A DNA stretch of 64,000 nucleotides, taken from the NCBI RefSeq assembly GCF_001294575.1, contig NZ_CP012676.1, positions 1,922,001 through 1,986,000 of the forward strand. The letters are read 5' to 3'. A model generated the notes under the pieces. It was not told the DNA's origin, ran no database searches, and worked only from the letters and a program-made list of their open reading frames with translations. This DNA is from Pseudomonas versuta (GTDB lineage Bacteria > Pseudomonadota > Gammaproteobacteria > Pseudomonadales > Pseudomonadaceae). The position numbers were made by a program, and so were the translations under genes. Every line of letters begins with the position of its first letter. The first letter of the stretch is position 1. This document shows positions 26,742 to 35,909 of the stretch, piece by piece.

Positions 26742-27884
26742 ATGAAAATCGTGATTGCCCCCGACTCGTTCAAAGACAGCCTGAGTGCCGAAAAAGTCGC
26801 CGATGCCATTGCGGCCGGTCTGGCTGAGGTATTGCCGCACGCTCAGTTGGTCAAGTGCCCGATGGCGGATGGCGGCGAGGGCACGGTGGAAGCGATCGTG
26901 GCCGCAGGTAATGGCCAGTTGCGCCGCAACCAGGTGCAAGGCCCGCTGGACGCAGTGGTCGATGCCCATTGGGGCTGGCTGCCGGACAGCCACACGGCAA
27001 TCATTGAAATGGCTGAAGCCAGCGGCTTGCAGCTGGTTGCCACGGCCCATCGCGACGCGTGCATCAGCAGCACCTTCGGCACAGGGCAATTGATCGAGGC
27101 GGCGCTCGATGCAGGAGCCCGGCGCATCATCCTCGCCATTGGCGGCAGCGCCACCAATGATGCCGGCGCCGGTGCGCTGCAAGCATTGGGCCTGGGCCTG
27201 TTCGACGACCAGGGCCAGCCTCTGGCCCGTGGCGGGCTGGCCCTGGCCAGGGTGGCACGGGTTGAGCTGGCAGGGCTCGATCCGCGCCTGGCGCAGGTGC
27301 GCTTCGAGATTGCCGCAGACGTCAACAACCCCCTGTGCGGCGAGCACGGCGCATCCGCCGTTTTCGGCCCGCAAAAAGGCGCATCTCCCGAGCAGGTCCA
27401 GTTACTGGACAAAGCCCTGGGGCACTTTGCCGATCACTGCGCCAGGGTTTTGCCCGCAGATGTTCGCCATGAGCCAGGCTCGGGTGCCGCGGGCGGGCTC
27501 GGGTTTGCGGCCAAGGCATTTTTCGCTGCACAGTTTCGCGCCGGTGTCGAAGTGGTGGCCGAACTGGTGAGCCTGGCCGAGGCCGTGAAAGGTGCGGATT
27601 TGGTGATAACCGGTGAAGGTCGTTTCGATGCGCAAACCTTGCGCGGCAAAACCCCTTTTGGTGTCGCGCGCATCGCCCGGGCCCAGGGTGTACCGGTGAT
27701 TGTTCTGGCCGGCACCCTCGGCGAGGGTTACCAGACCATGTACGAGCACGGGGTCAATGCCGCTTTTGCCATTACCAGTGGCCCGATGAGCCTGGAAGAC
27801 GCCTGTACCGGGGCAGCGCACTTGCTCACCGACCGCGCGCGGGACATCGCCCGGTTATTGAGCCTGAAAGCGCGCCCGTATTAA
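26742..27884 (+). CDS. garK: Glycerate kinase (GarK/GlxK class)
   Basis: Phosphorylates D-glycerate with ATP, giving 2-phosphoglycerate in this class, the last step in glyoxylate/sugar-diacid breakdown. Length is 380 aa from the ATG at 26742, where GGAG lies ten bases upstream; an ATG three codons earlier is less well placed. Family motifs: MKIVIAPDSFKDSLSA start, MADGGEGTVEA, and GGSATNDAGAGALQALG. It is transcribed with or just after cdaR. No tartronate semialdehyde reductase or aldolase gene is adjacent, so the upstream pathway must be encoded elsewhere. Confidence 0.93.
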   Translation: MKIVIAPDSFKDSLSAEKVADAIAAGLAEVLPHAQLVKCPMADGGEGTVEAIVAAGNGQLRRNQVQGPLDAVVDAHWGWLPDSHTAIIEMAEASGLQLVATAHRDACISSTFGTGQLIEAALDAGARRIILAIGGSATNDAGAGALQALGLGLFDDQGQPLARGGLALARVARVELAGLDPRLAQVRFEIAADVNNPLCGEHGASAVFGPQKGASPEQVQLLDKALGHFADHCARVLPADVRHEPGSGAAGGLGFAAKAFFAAQFRAGVEVVAELVSLAEAVKGADLVITGEGRFDAQTLRGKTPFGVARIARAQGVPVIVLAGTLGEGYQTMYEHGVNAAFAITSGPMSLEDACTGAAHLLTDRARDIARLLSLKARPY

Positions 27885-27908
27885 CCGGCTCCCCGTATCG
27901 ATTGAACC

Positions 27909-28054
27909 GTAGTCGCTGACGAGGCACGAGGCTGCGAGCTGTTTGGTTGTGACACCGCAGGCGCTTTTTTTGATACCGCCACGGGTTTTCTGTGACACCG
28001 TCAAGCAAGGTCCTGCGGACCTTCTCGCAGCCTTCGTGCCTCGTCAGCGACTAC
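27909..28054. repeat. Paired inverted REP elements (REPIN) between garK and pssA
   Basis: GTAGTCGCTGACGAGGC... at 27909-27938 faces its reverse copy at 28025-28054. An AAGGTCC/GGACCTT hairpin stands beside the second copy. This is a complete REP doublet, and it also accounts for the unsupported upstream extension of the pssA reading frame. Confidence 0.85.
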
Positions 28055-28146
28055 GGGCAGCCTGGCGGTTTGCTATGGCCGGTATGGCTTCGAAGCCCGA
28101 TCGTGTAAGCTTTGTGGCTCTTCGCATTCGACCCTTAGCGAGCCCT

Positions 28147-29490
28147 ATGCCGTCGCTCTTCAAACGCTCCTTGCTGCCTAAACTACGCAGCTTCCCCCTG
28201 TCCGCCGATGCTTTCAGGATATTGCCCGGCGCAGCTGATTTTCGTCGCTGCCTGCTGGAGCAGATCGCGGGTGCCCGACAGCGCATCACGCTGGTGGCTT
28301 TGTACCTGCAACAGGACGAAGCCGGACAGGAAATCCTCGACGCCCTGCACGCAGCCAAAGCCGCCCGTCCCGAGCTTGAAATCGTGGTCCTGGTGGATTG
28401 GCTGCGCGCCCAGCGGGGGCTGATCGGTGCCGGCAAACAGCCCGGCAATGCCGCCTGGTATCAGGCGCAAACCGCGGCCCACAGCAGCCACGTACCGATT
28501 TACGGCGTGCCGGTACAAACCCGGGAACTGTTCGGGGTCCTGCACCTCAAGGGTTTTATCGTTGACGATTGCGTGATTTACAGCGGTGCCAGCCTGAACA
28601 ACGTCTACTTGCACAAATTCGACAAGTACCGTTTCGACCGCTACCACCTGCTGTACAACAAGCCGCTGGCAGATTCCATGCAGCGCTTTATCGAGCAGGA
28701 CCTGATCCAGGCCAAGGCCGTGCATCGCCTTGACCTGCCGGCATTGCCTTCTACACGCAGCTTGCGCAGTGCCATTGGCGATTTACGCAGCCAGCTGAAA
28801 AAAGCCGCCTACGACACCAGCGCCGGGACCACCGGGCACTTCGGCCTGTCGGTCAGCCCGCTGCTGGGGGTCGGCAAGAACAATGCGCTGAGCCGGGTGA
28901 TTTGCGAACTGATTGCCAACAGTCAGCAACAACTGACTATTTGCACACCGTATTTCAACTTGCCGCTACCCGTGACCCGCGAAATCAACCGGGCCCTGGA
29001 GCGCGGGGTAAAAATCGATATCGTGGTCGGAGACAAGACCGCCAACGACTTCTATATCCCGCCGAGCGAGCCGTTCAAGGTCATCGCGGCATTGCCTTAC
29101 CTGTACGAGCTAAGCTTGCGCCGGTTTGCCAAAAGCCATCAGCGCATGATCGATAGCGGTTTGTTGAACCTGCACCTGTGGCGCGACGCCGACAACACCT
29201 TCCACCTCAAGGGCATGTGGGTCGATGACCGCTACACCTTGCTGACCGGCAACAATCTGAACCCGCGAGCGTTCCGTCTGGATCTGGAAAACGGCTTGTT
29301 GATCGATGATCCGCGCCGCGAACTGCTGGAGCCGCGCAGCAAGGAACTGGCGGCGATTTTTGCCAACACCCGGCGCATAGACAGCTTCAAGAACCTTGAA
29401 ACACTGCCTGATTACCCGCCAGCCGTGGCCAAATTTCTGCGCCGGGTCAGCCGGGTACGGATCGAACGGTTGCTGTACAGGATTCTCTGA
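28147..29490 (+). CDS. pssA: Phosphatidylserine synthase, PLD-family (PssA)
   Basis: CDP-diacylglycerol-serine O-phosphatidyltransferase of the E. coli type, first step towards phosphatidylethanolamine; peripheral membrane enzyme. Length 447 aa (E. coli 451). Two HKD motifs of the phospholipase D superfamily are present: His133-Lys135-Asp140 (HLKGFIVD) and His353-Lys355-Asp360 (HLKGMWVD). I place the start at 28147 (MPSLFKRSLLPKL); the frame stays open for 68 codons upstream, but that part reads through a REPIN and is not family-like. It is monocistronic and ends in a 28-bp palindrome. Confidence 0.9.
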   Translation: MPSLFKRSLLPKLRSFPLSADAFRILPGAADFRRCLLEQIAGARQRITLVALYLQQDEAGQEILDALHAAKAARPELEIVVLVDWLRAQRGLIGAGKQPGNAAWYQAQTAAHSSHVPIYGVPVQTRELFGVLHLKGFIVDDCVIYSGASLNNVYLHKFDKYRFDRYHLLYNKPLADSMQRFIEQDLIQAKAVHRLDLPALPSTRSLRSAIGDLRSQLKKAAYDTSAGTTGHFGLSVSPLLGVGKNNALSRVICELIANSQQQLTICTPYFNLPLPVTREINRALERGVKIDIVVGDKTANDFYIPPSEPFKVIAALPYLYELSLRRFAKSHQRMIDSGLLNLHLWRDADNTFHLKGMWVDDRYTLLTGNNLNPRAFRLDLENGLLIDDPRRELLEPRSKELAAIFANTRRIDSFKNLETLPDYPPAVAKFLRRVSRVRIERLLYRIL

Positions 29491-29495
29491 TTGAT

Positions 29496-29523
29496 TGCTG
29501 GCGGGCAGGCCTGCCCGCCAGCA
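29496..29523. terminator. Perfect 28-bp palindrome between pssA and the GT39 gene
   Basis: TGCTGGCGGGCAGG (29496-29509) is followed directly by its exact reverse complement (29510-29523). It lies six bases past the pssA stop and four bases before the stop of the convergent gene. No T-run follows, so it may be a bidirectional terminator or a REP relative. Confidence 0.6.
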
Positions 29524-29527
29524 CTGA

Positions 29528-31054
29528 TCAAGGGGTACCCGGAATGTACGCCACGCTGCCTTCTTCCCGTCGATGCAGCAAACGCTCGCCATTGGCAGGC
29601 TGACTGGTAACCGTCTGATGATCGACGCTCAGATAGCCCAGGGGCAGGGCGTCTCCATTGCGGTACTGAGCAAAAATCAACGTGCGCTGTGGATTGAAAT
29701 GCTCGCCGCTGGTTTTATCCAGCCATGCCATCAACCCCGCGCTGTCGCCTTCCCTGGGGAAGTCCTGGCCCGAGTCGACAAAATAGAACGGCTGGCCCTG
29801 ATTCTGTACATACATGGGCAGTTTGTTGTCGACATCGATCATCACCATCCGCCACTCATCCCAGGGCGCTTGCTCACTTGCACGGGCCTTGACGTCCTGG
29901 CCGAACTGAATGACCCCGCCGCCGCCATTGGACCAGGGGTAAAACACCCCGAGCACCAGCAACACGACCAGAGCGCCGAGCCCAAAACCGATGTTCCAGC
30001 GCCGGCCCGCGCTCTTGCGTTGGGCGATTCGTTCGCTCACCCACCAGGCCGCCAACAGCTGGGCAAAGGGTACGAGCGGCAACACGTAGTAACTGCGCCG
30101 GCTGCCGCTGGCGGTGAAGAATACAAACAACAGCCCCAGCCCCCATACCAGCCAACGGGTATTGGGTTCGATGTGACGCCAGCGGCGAAAGGCAACCCAC
30201 AGGCCGATCATCCAAAACGGCGCCCAGGGCAGGGTGTAGGCCGGGAGATACAGCAGGTAGGTGTAAATTGGCCCCATATGGTCGAAGGGCTGAAAGAAGC
30301 GCACCACGTTTTCCCGCAGCACCAGGCTCAGGCCGCTTTCGCCATAGGTCTTGGCGCCATACAAGTGCGACAGGACAAAGGGCAGCATGTAAACAGCTGC
30401 CGCAACAATCAGGGCCATGACCAGCCGCAGATTGAGATGACGCTTCCAGCGCTGCTCGCTCAATAGATGGGGGAGCAACACCAGGCCAGGCAAGATAAAA
30501 CCGATCAAGCCTTTGAGCAGGGACGTCAGGGCCAGCAACAGGAAAAACACGCAATAGCGGCTGAAACGGGTGTCCTGCGGGCCGCGCCAATACCACCAGA
30601 CGGCTGCCAGCAGGCCGCACACGGTTAAAATGTCGGCCGTCGCCACCCGTGCCCAAAACACAAAGTAAAAGGTCGTGGCCAGCATCCAGCCCGCTATCAG
30701 GCCAGTACCTTTGCGAAACAGGCGCTCGCCGATCAGATAGACCAGCCAGATACTCAGCCACGCCGCGATCACCGAAGACAGGCGCAGTGACCAGTGATTC
30801 AAGCCCCCTGTCAGTCCGGCAGTCGCCGTTATCAGCCAGTACGATGGCAGCGGCTTATCGTAGTAGGGCGAGCCTTTGAGGTACGGGTCCAGATAATCAC
30901 CGCTCTGCAGCATCTGCAGGGCGATGTTGGCCCAGCGGGTTTCTGGCCCCCAAAGCTCCCGCGAGCCCAACCCCAGCAACAGAATCAATGCCGAGCCCGC
31001 CAACAACATCAGCAAGGCCCGGCGCTCCGGGCTCCAACGATTAATGGCCATCAT
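29528..31054 (-). CDS. GT39/ArnT-like membrane glycosyltransferase
   Basis: Polytopic inner-membrane glycosyltransferase of 508 aa from the PMT/ArnT superfamily (GT39/GT83), which uses polyprenyl-phosphate sugars. The N-terminus has the GSRELWGPETRWANIALQML motif that contains the catalytic acidic residue region, and PYYDKPLPSYW, as in ArnT. About ten to twelve membrane segments follow, with a periplasmic C-terminal domain. Its start overlaps the arnT stop by one base (TAATG), so they form an operon and are translationally coupled. The sugar and acceptor are unknown; a second lipid A or glycan transferase is possible. Confidence 0.8.
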   Translation of the reverse strand: MMAINRWSPERRALLMLLAGSALILLLGLGSRELWGPETRWANIALQMLQSGDYLDPYLKGSPYYDKPLPSYWLITATAGLTGGLNHWSLRLSSVIAAWLSIWLVYLIGERLFRKGTGLIAGWMLATTFYFVFWARVATADILTVCGLLAAVWWYWRGPQDTRFSRYCVFFLLLALTSLLKGLIGFILPGLVLLPHLLSEQRWKRHLNLRLVMALIVAAAVYMLPFVLSHLYGAKTYGESGLSLVLRENVVRFFQPFDHMGPIYTYLLYLPAYTLPWAPFWMIGLWVAFRRWRHIEPNTRWLVWGLGLLFVFFTASGSRRSYYVLPLVPFAQLLAAWWVSERIAQRKSAGRRWNIGFGLGALVVLLVLGVFYPWSNGGGGVIQFGQDVKARASEQAPWDEWRMVMIDVDNKLPMYVQNQGQPFYFVDSGQDFPREGDSAGLMAWLDKTSGEHFNPQRTLIFAQYRNGDALPLGYLSVDHQTVTSQPANGERLLHRREEGSVAYIPGTP

Positions 31055-32745
31055 TATTCAGGCTTATCCTTAGGGAAGATGTAAATCGCCAGGTTGCCGC
31101 GCTCGTAGCGTTTGCCACCCAGGGGCAGCAGTTCGACTTCGTGCACTTCAAGTGCCGAATGGATGCGCATCACCACACCGACAGACCCGCGCTGGCGCGC
31201 CGTTTTCATCCAGCCGGCGATGCTATCGATATCAACCTGACGCGCTGCTGAATCAGGATAATCCAGCCCGTACTTAAGCTCGCCGGTGGTGTTGTAGAGG
31301 TTTACCTCAGGCCGGCCCAGACGCCAGGCCAGGGCTGAAGCAGCGCCCAGATCATTACTGAGCAAGGTGTCGGCCCCGACCAGCTCTTGCAGATGTTCGG
31401 CAATGAACTGGTCCGGCATTTTGCTGTTGATGATGTCATTCGGCATCGCTGCCGGTAACAAGGCCACCAGCAGCCCGATGCCCAGCGCCGCAGCGGCCCA
31501 AAGCTTCAACGGCCGCAGGGCTTGCAAGGCATTGGCCAGGATCCAGCCAGTGAGCAGGATAAAACCCAGTGACAGGCTGAACATTTCGCTGCTGTCATAA
31601 ACCGGTCGGTAGGCCTGCAAATAAATCAGTCCCCCCAGTCCCGCCACGCCCAGCAGCACGTTGAGCAGGCCGTTGATCCGGATCAGCCGCCCGCGGCCCT
31701 GGTTCAGCCACGAGATCAACCCATGGCCCATCAACAACGCCAGTGGCAGCAGGCAAGGCAGGATGTAAGTTGGCAGTTTGCCCTTGCTCAAACTGAGCAC
31801 ACCCAGAGGCAGCAACAGCCATAGCAACAGAAATCCAAAGGCGGGCCGGTGTTTATGCTTCCAGGCATCGATCAGGGCTGAGGGCAGCAAAGCGGCCCAT
31901 GGCAGGCAGGCAGCGAACAGCAGCGGCAAATAGAACCACCAGGGCTGCGTATGCTGGGCATTGGTGGCGCTGAAACGGCGAACGTGTTCGTTCCAGAAAA
32001 AAAACTGCCAGAAATCCGGTTCCTGATGCTGTATTGCCAATGCCCAGGGCAAGCACAGCGCCACCGCGAGCAAAATCGCCAGTGGGCCGTAGATCAATAA
32101 ATCCTTAAATCGCCGCTGCCACAGTGCATAGGGTATGCCTATCAAAACCGGTAACAGCAGGGCCAGAAAGCCTTTGGTCATAAAGCCCATGCCACAGGCA
32201 ATGCCCAGCATGGCCCAGGCACACAAGCGCCCACGGCGGCTGTGGCTGTCCAGGGCGAACCATAACGCCACGAGGCTGAGGTTGACCCAAAAGGTGAATT
32301 GCGGGTCCAGATCGGCATAACCGGCCTGACCGGCAACCAGGCCGAAACTCATGTAGAGCAGGGCGCTGGCAAAGGTTTTGCGCGGGTCATTCCACAGTCG
32401 CCGGGCCATCAGCCATACCAGCCAGACACTCAGGCCGCTCGCCAGCGCAGAGGCAATCCGCACGCCAAACAGGTTTTCGCCGAACACTGCTTGCCCGACG
32501 GCGATCATCCAGTAGCCGGCAACCGGCTTTTCGAAGTAGCGCAGGCCCATAAAATGCGGCGCGACCCAATTGCCGCTGTGGAGCATGCCCTGGCTGACCT
32601 GGGCATAGCGGGTTTCGTCAGGCGTCCATAACCCATGGGTCATTAATGGCAGCAGATAAAACAGGAAAAAGGCCAGCAGCAGCGCAGGCACGGCCCAGCG
32701 CTGAAGATGACCGGATGAGGGATGTTGAGCAACGACAGCTACCAT
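31054..32745 (-). CDS. arnT: Lipid A 4-amino-4-deoxy-L-arabinose transferase ArnT (orphan copy)
   Basis: Transfers L-Ara4N from undecaprenyl phosphate to lipid A phosphates on the periplasmic face of the inner membrane. Length 563 aa from the ATG at 32745, close to the usual 550. N-terminal motif [18 protein letters not shown] with the catalytic Asp/Glu region, [12 protein letters not shown], many hydrophobic helices, and [19 protein letters not shown] are characteristic. The longer frame upstream of 32745 reads GC-rich non-coding DNA. It lies about 30 kb from arnC and is paired with a GT39 gene, so it is probably a second arnT in addition to the one in the arn operon; that operon continues beyond the window. 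Confidence 0.85.
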   Translation of the reverse strand: MVAVVAQHPSSGHLQRWAVPALLLAFFLFYLLPLMTHGLWTPDETRYAQVSQGMLHSGNWVAPHFMGLRYFEKPVAGYWMIAVGQAVFGENLFGVRIASALASGLSVWLVWLMARRLWNDPRKTFASALLYMSFGLVAGQAGYADLDPQFTFWVNLSLVALWFALDSHSRRGRLCAWAMLGIACGMGFMTKGFLALLLPVLIGIPYALWQRRFKDLLIYGPLAILLAVALCLPWALAIQHQEPDFWQFFFWNEHVRRFSATNAQHTQPWWFYLPLLFAACLPWAALLPSALIDAWKHKHRPAFGFLLLWLLLPLGVLSLSKGKLPTYILPCLLPLALLMGHGLISWLNQGRGRLIRINGLLNVLLGVAGLGGLIYLQAYRPVYDSSEMFSLSLGFILLTGWILANALQALRPLKLWAAAALGIGLLVALLPAAMPNDIINSKMPDQFIAEHLQELVGADTLLSNDLGAASALAWRLGRPEVNLYNTTGELKYGLDYPDSAARQVDIDSIAGWMKTARQRGSVGVVMRIHSALEVHEVELLPLGGKRYERGNLAIYIFPKDKPE

Positions 32746-33244
32746 GCTTGCACCTGCGAGCCCCTGATGGGCGTGATTTATGGCGGGCACATTAGAGGGC
32801 GACAGGTGGCGGCGAGGTGAAGTGGATGTGAAAAATATGCCGGGCATTGTGTTCCCGGTCATGATCTTGCTTACAAGTTGATACGTATTCGCGAGCACTG
32901 ACAGGCCCCGCAGGCTTGACCTCAGCTCTTTATCGCGACTCGCCAGGCGGGCAGGGCATTCAGCCTGTTTCGGGGGGAAAAACCTGACCTGAGGCGATAT
33001 GTCGCAGGTCGCCCCGTTATCGCCCGGTTTGGCTGGCTGCGAGCGATCATGTGCACTACCGCGGGGCAGTCCGGCCGTGCGGGCCGCAGGTGAGAGTGTT
33101 AAATTTGGCGCCCATGAAACGCGTCTACCCCACAGCAATCGTGCGTACTTGAGCCTAAGGCCCGGGCAGCGCACACACCTACCGCGTACTGCGCCGGGTG
33201 AAGGCTTTTATTGGTAATAAAAGCCGCTTAAAGGAACCTCATAC
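32746..33244. other. Long GC-rich intergenic region upstream of the SCO gene
   Basis: About 500 bp between arnT and the SCO gene. Frames on both strands stay open by composition but have no family resemblance or ribosome sites, and I call no gene. It carries several GC-rich self-complementary stretches and a perfect hairpin at 33203-33225. It may contain a structured leader of the SCO/PCu(A)C transcript; I could not match it to a known riboswitch. Confidence 0.5.
33203..33225 (+). promoter_or_regulatory. Perfect 10-bp hairpin ahead of the SCO gene
   Basis: GGCTTTTATT (33203-33212), loop GGT, AATAAAAGCC (33216-33225). It ends six bases before the AAGGA ribosome site and 20 bases before the ATG at 33245. 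It has no U-run after it, so it is not a classic terminator; a leader structure or operator is possible. Confidence 0.5.
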
Positions 33245-33850
33245 ATGAATGAATTACTGACTCGCCGCCATGTGGTTGCAGGACTTGGCGTGCTCGGTCT
33301 CGGTTTGCTTGCCGGCTGCGACATGGGCAGCGGTTTGTCATACAAGTACGCAAAAGACCTGAGCAATGAAATCCTGGGGCGCAAGTTCAAGCTGCGGGAC
33401 GTCGATGGCAACGAAATGATGCTGGGCAGTTTCCGCGGCATGATGCCGATGATTTTCTTCGGCTTTACCCAGTGCCCGGCCGTATGCCCGACTGCGCTGG
33501 CCCGTGCTGCCCAGGCCAAGAAAATGATGGGCCCCGACGGTGACCGGTTGCAGGTCGTGTTTATCACCCTCGATCCCGAACGTGACAAGCCCGCCATGCT
33601 CGATGCCTATGTAAAAGCCTTCGATCCGACGTTTATCGCGCTGTCCGGCACCCTGGAAGAAACAGCGGCCACGGCCAAGGAATTCAAGGTTTTTTACGAG
33701 AAAATCCCTACCGGGGACTCCTATACCCTGTCGCACACCGCCACCAGTTTCGTCTTCGATTCCCGTGGCGTGCTGCGCATGGGCCTGTCACCTTCGCTGT
33801 CGGCCAAGCAGTGCACCGAAGACCTGCTCACCGTCATGTCAGTCTGCTGA
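33245..33850 (+). CDS. SCO1/SenC-family copper chaperone lipoprotein
   Basis: Thioredoxin-fold copper chaperone of 201 aa, anchored in the periplasm as a lipoprotein (lipobox LLAGC, Cys25). Copper ligands are the pair CPAVC (Cys77, Cys81) and His164 in LSHTATSF. SCO proteins deliver copper or act as thiol reductants in assembly of the Cu-A site of cytochrome oxidase. It is followed 29 bp later by a PCu(A)C chaperone, the usual partner. AAGGA precedes the ATG. Confidence 0.92.
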   Translation: MNELLTRRHVVAGLGVLGLGLLAGCDMGSGLSYKYAKDLSNEILGRKFKLRDVDGNEMMLGSFRGMMPMIFFGFTQCPAVCPTALARAAQAKKMMGPDGDRLQVVFITLDPERDKPAMLDAYVKAFDPTFIALSGTLEETAATAKEFKVFYEKIPTGDSYTLSHTATSFVFDSRGVLRMGLSPSLSAKQCTEDLLTVMSVC

Positions 33851-33879
33851 TCTAACGCACCTTTGAATGAGCCATTCCT

Positions 33880-34350
33880 ATGAAACCCGTCAAGTATCTG
33901 TTGCTGTCCCTGCTGGGCATGAGCCTGCATGTTTCAGCGCAAACCGTGGTCGATGATGCCTGGGTCCGCGCGACCGTTGCCGGCCAGCCTTCGAGCGGTG
34001 CCTTCATGCACATCACCGCCAGTACCGACAGCAAGCTGGTCGAAGTCAAATCCCCGGTTGCCAAAACGGTGCAGATCCATGAGTCGACAATGAAAAATGA
34101 CGTGATGAGCATGCACGCAGTACCCTCGGTGGCATTGCCGGCCGGCAAGACCGTCGCCATTGACCCAGAGGGCTACCACGTGATGCTGATGGACCTGACG
34201 GGGCAGATCAAAGAGGGTGACACCGTACCGCTGACCCTGATCGTCGAAGACAGCAAAGGGGTCAAAGAAGCCATTGAAGTCACGGCCAAGGCCCGCGCCC
34301 TGAACAGCATGCAGATGGACATGCATGACCACGGCGCCATGCATCACTAA
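33880..34350 (+). CDS. PCu(A)C periplasmic copper chaperone
   Basis: Cu(I) chaperone of 156 aa that supplies copper to SCO and cytochrome oxidase. The signal peptide covers about residues 1-20. The family's metal motif H-X10-M-X21-H-X-M is complete: His67, Met78, His100, Met102. A Met/His-rich tail (MQMDMHDHGAMHH at the C-terminus) probably gives extra copper binding. It forms a two-gene operon with the SCO gene and ends just before a REP cluster. Confidence 0.93.
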   Translation: MKPVKYLLLSLLGMSLHVSAQTVVDDAWVRATVAGQPSSGAFMHITASTDSKLVEVKSPVAKTVQIHESTMKNDVMSMHAVPSVALPAGKTVAIDPEGYHVMLMDLTGQIKEGDTVPLTLIVEDSKGVKEAIEVTAKARALNSMQMDMHDHGAMHH

Positions 34351-34357
34351 CCCCCAC

Positions 34358-34459
34358 TGTAGGAGCGAGCTTGCCTCGCGATGGCGCCGGATTGTATTGG
34401 CTGACTCACCGCCATCGCCGGCAAGCCGGCTCCCACAGGATCTGCAAGCTCGCTCCTAG
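34358..34459. repeat. REPIN of the GTAGGAGCGAGCTT family
   Basis: TGTAGGAGCGAGCTTGCCTC at the left faces GCAAGCTCGCTCCTA at the right. A related GCCGGCAAGCCGGCTCCCACA unit lies inside, so three REP-type units are packed in about 100 bp between the PCu(A)C gene and the convergent porin gene. Confidence 0.85.
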
Positions 34460-34492
34460 AGTCCAGTCGCCCATAGTCAGTGCGCCCGGCCG

Positions 34493-35836
34493 TTAAAAAC
34501 GTCCGGTCAGCGGGTATTCAACGGCCAGCCGGATCTGATCGGTATCCAGTTCGGCCTGGGCTGTATTGCCCCGATGCACGTTATGGCGCAGTGACAGGAT
34601 GGTGCCCTTCGCGGTACCGCTCTGAATCACATAGCGTGCTTCCAGGTCACGCTCCCAGTGTTTCCCGCCCTTGCCATACCCCAGATACGCATAGCCGCCA
34701 CGGGGGTCAACATGACTGCCGTCGATCTGGCTGCCCCGCACATACGCAGCGCTGAACACCAGGCCGGGCATGCCCCACGGCGTCATCCCCAGGTCGTAAC
34801 GGGCCTGCCACGATTGTTCGTTTGGCGCGTTGAAGTCAGACAGCTGTACGGCATTGGTGAGAAAAATCGCTCCCCGTGTCACATAGTCGAACGGCGTATC
34901 GCCATGCACCTTCTGATAACCCAGGCTGAAACTGTGGGGGCCCTGAGCGTAGGTGCTCATCAGGCTCCAGGTGGTGTTGTCGATATTGCCTGACAGCGCC
35001 TTGCCTTCATCGGTGGTGCGATACAGGTTGAAGTTGAACGTCAGCGAGTGGTTCTCATCAATCGCCTGGCTGTACAGGGCGCCCAGATAGTGCTGGTTCC
35101 AGGTGTCCTCGTAGCGCGAGCTGTACAGGCTGGCACTGAGATTTTTACTCGGCGTATAGACTACCCCGGCCAGGTCGAAGGCATCACCTTTGGGGCCGTT
35201 GGAGTAATTGACCACAAAGCCTTGGTCGTGACTGCTGGCGTTACGGTCGGTGCTCCCGGTGAAATGCCCGCCGACCATCTTCAGGGCATTTAATTCATTG
35301 CTGGTCAAAAACACTCCAGTGGCGGTTTCCGGCAGCAGGCGGCTGTCGGATGAGCTGAACACCGGGGTTTTGACCCGTTGTTCGCCCCAGGACAGCACGG
35401 TGTCCGACATGCGCAGTTTTATCGCCGCACCGCCACGGCCGAAGTTGTCCTTGGGGTAGCCGTCGTTATCCAGACCCAGCAGGCGCGCCTTGCCAGCGCG
35501 GCCACCCCCACTGTCCAGTTTGACGCCAAGGTAGGCGTGGGCATCCACCCCGACCCCGATCAGGCCCTGGGTGAAACCTGATTGCAACGTGCCCATCAAC
35601 CCGTAGGCCCATTCCTCGGCATAGCCATTGCGTTCCGCGCGCGGTTTATAGGCATTGCGAGCTCCGCTGTTGCGGGCGCCGTGGCGATACTCGCGGCTGT
35701 CGTAAACCGTGCGGTTGACCAGGCTCCAGGTGCTGTCATCGATCAAGCCGGCGGACTGTGATTGCGCGGAGTCGGCCAGGGCCAGGGGGCTTGCGAGAGC
35801 CAGAAGGATCGCCGAGCGAGTATGGACAGCTGTCAT
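34493..35836 (-). CDS. OprD-family outer-membrane porin
   Basis: Outer-membrane porin of 447 aa for small solutes such as amino acids or organic acids. The signal peptide spans about 1-21 (cut after LALA). The rest is an 18-strand barrel typical of OprD: alternating aromatic strands, the early GLIDDSTWSLVNRTVYD motif, DAHAYLGVKLDSG and a C-terminal VEYPLTGRF ending in Phe, the signal for barrel insertion. Adjoining genes do not reveal the substrate. It is transcribed alone. Confidence 0.9.
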   Translation of the reverse strand: MTAVHTRSAILLALASPLALADSAQSQSAGLIDDSTWSLVNRTVYDSREYRHGARNSGARNAYKPRAERNGYAEEWAYGLMGTLQSGFTQGLIGVGVDAHAYLGVKLDSGGGRAGKARLLGLDNDGYPKDNFGRGGAAIKLRMSDTVLSWGEQRVKTPVFSSSDSRLLPETATGVFLTSNELNALKMVGGHFTGSTDRNASSHDQGFVVNYSNGPKGDAFDLAGVVYTPSKNLSASLYSSRYEDTWNQHYLGALYSQAIDENHSLTFNFNLYRTTDEGKALSGNIDNTTWSLMSTYAQGPHSFSLGYQKVHGDTPFDYVTRGAIFLTNAVQLSDFNAPNEQSWQARYDLGMTPWGMPGLVFSAAYVRGSQIDGSHVDPRGGYAYLGYGKGGKHWERDLEARYVIQSGTAKGTILSLRHNVHRGNTAQAELDTDQIRLAVEYPLTGRF

Positions 35837-35909
35837 TACGGAACCTGTAACGGAGTAAAGGGGATTGACGGGCGCATGTTAGTTGAACCGCCAGAAATCG
35901 CTGCTCGTA

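Noticed and set aside
27943..28146. Upstream extension of pssA by 68 codons
   Set aside because: It crosses a REPIN, and homologues start at the position encoded at 28147.
32746..33174. N-terminal extension of arnT by 143 codons
   Set aside because: ArnT proteins start at the position encoded at 32745; the extension reads GC-rich intergenic DNA with no domain.
32999..33217. Possible small gene upstream of the SCO gene
   Set aside because: No ribosome site and no family resemblance; the frame is open because of base composition.
32880..33240. Possible cobalamin or other riboswitch before the SCO gene
   Set aside because: I could not place the conserved boxes of any known riboswitch class in this stretch.
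34358..34459. Repeat cluster considered as a CRISPR array
   Set aside because: Units are inverted, not direct, with no regular spacers and no cas genes; they are REP elements.
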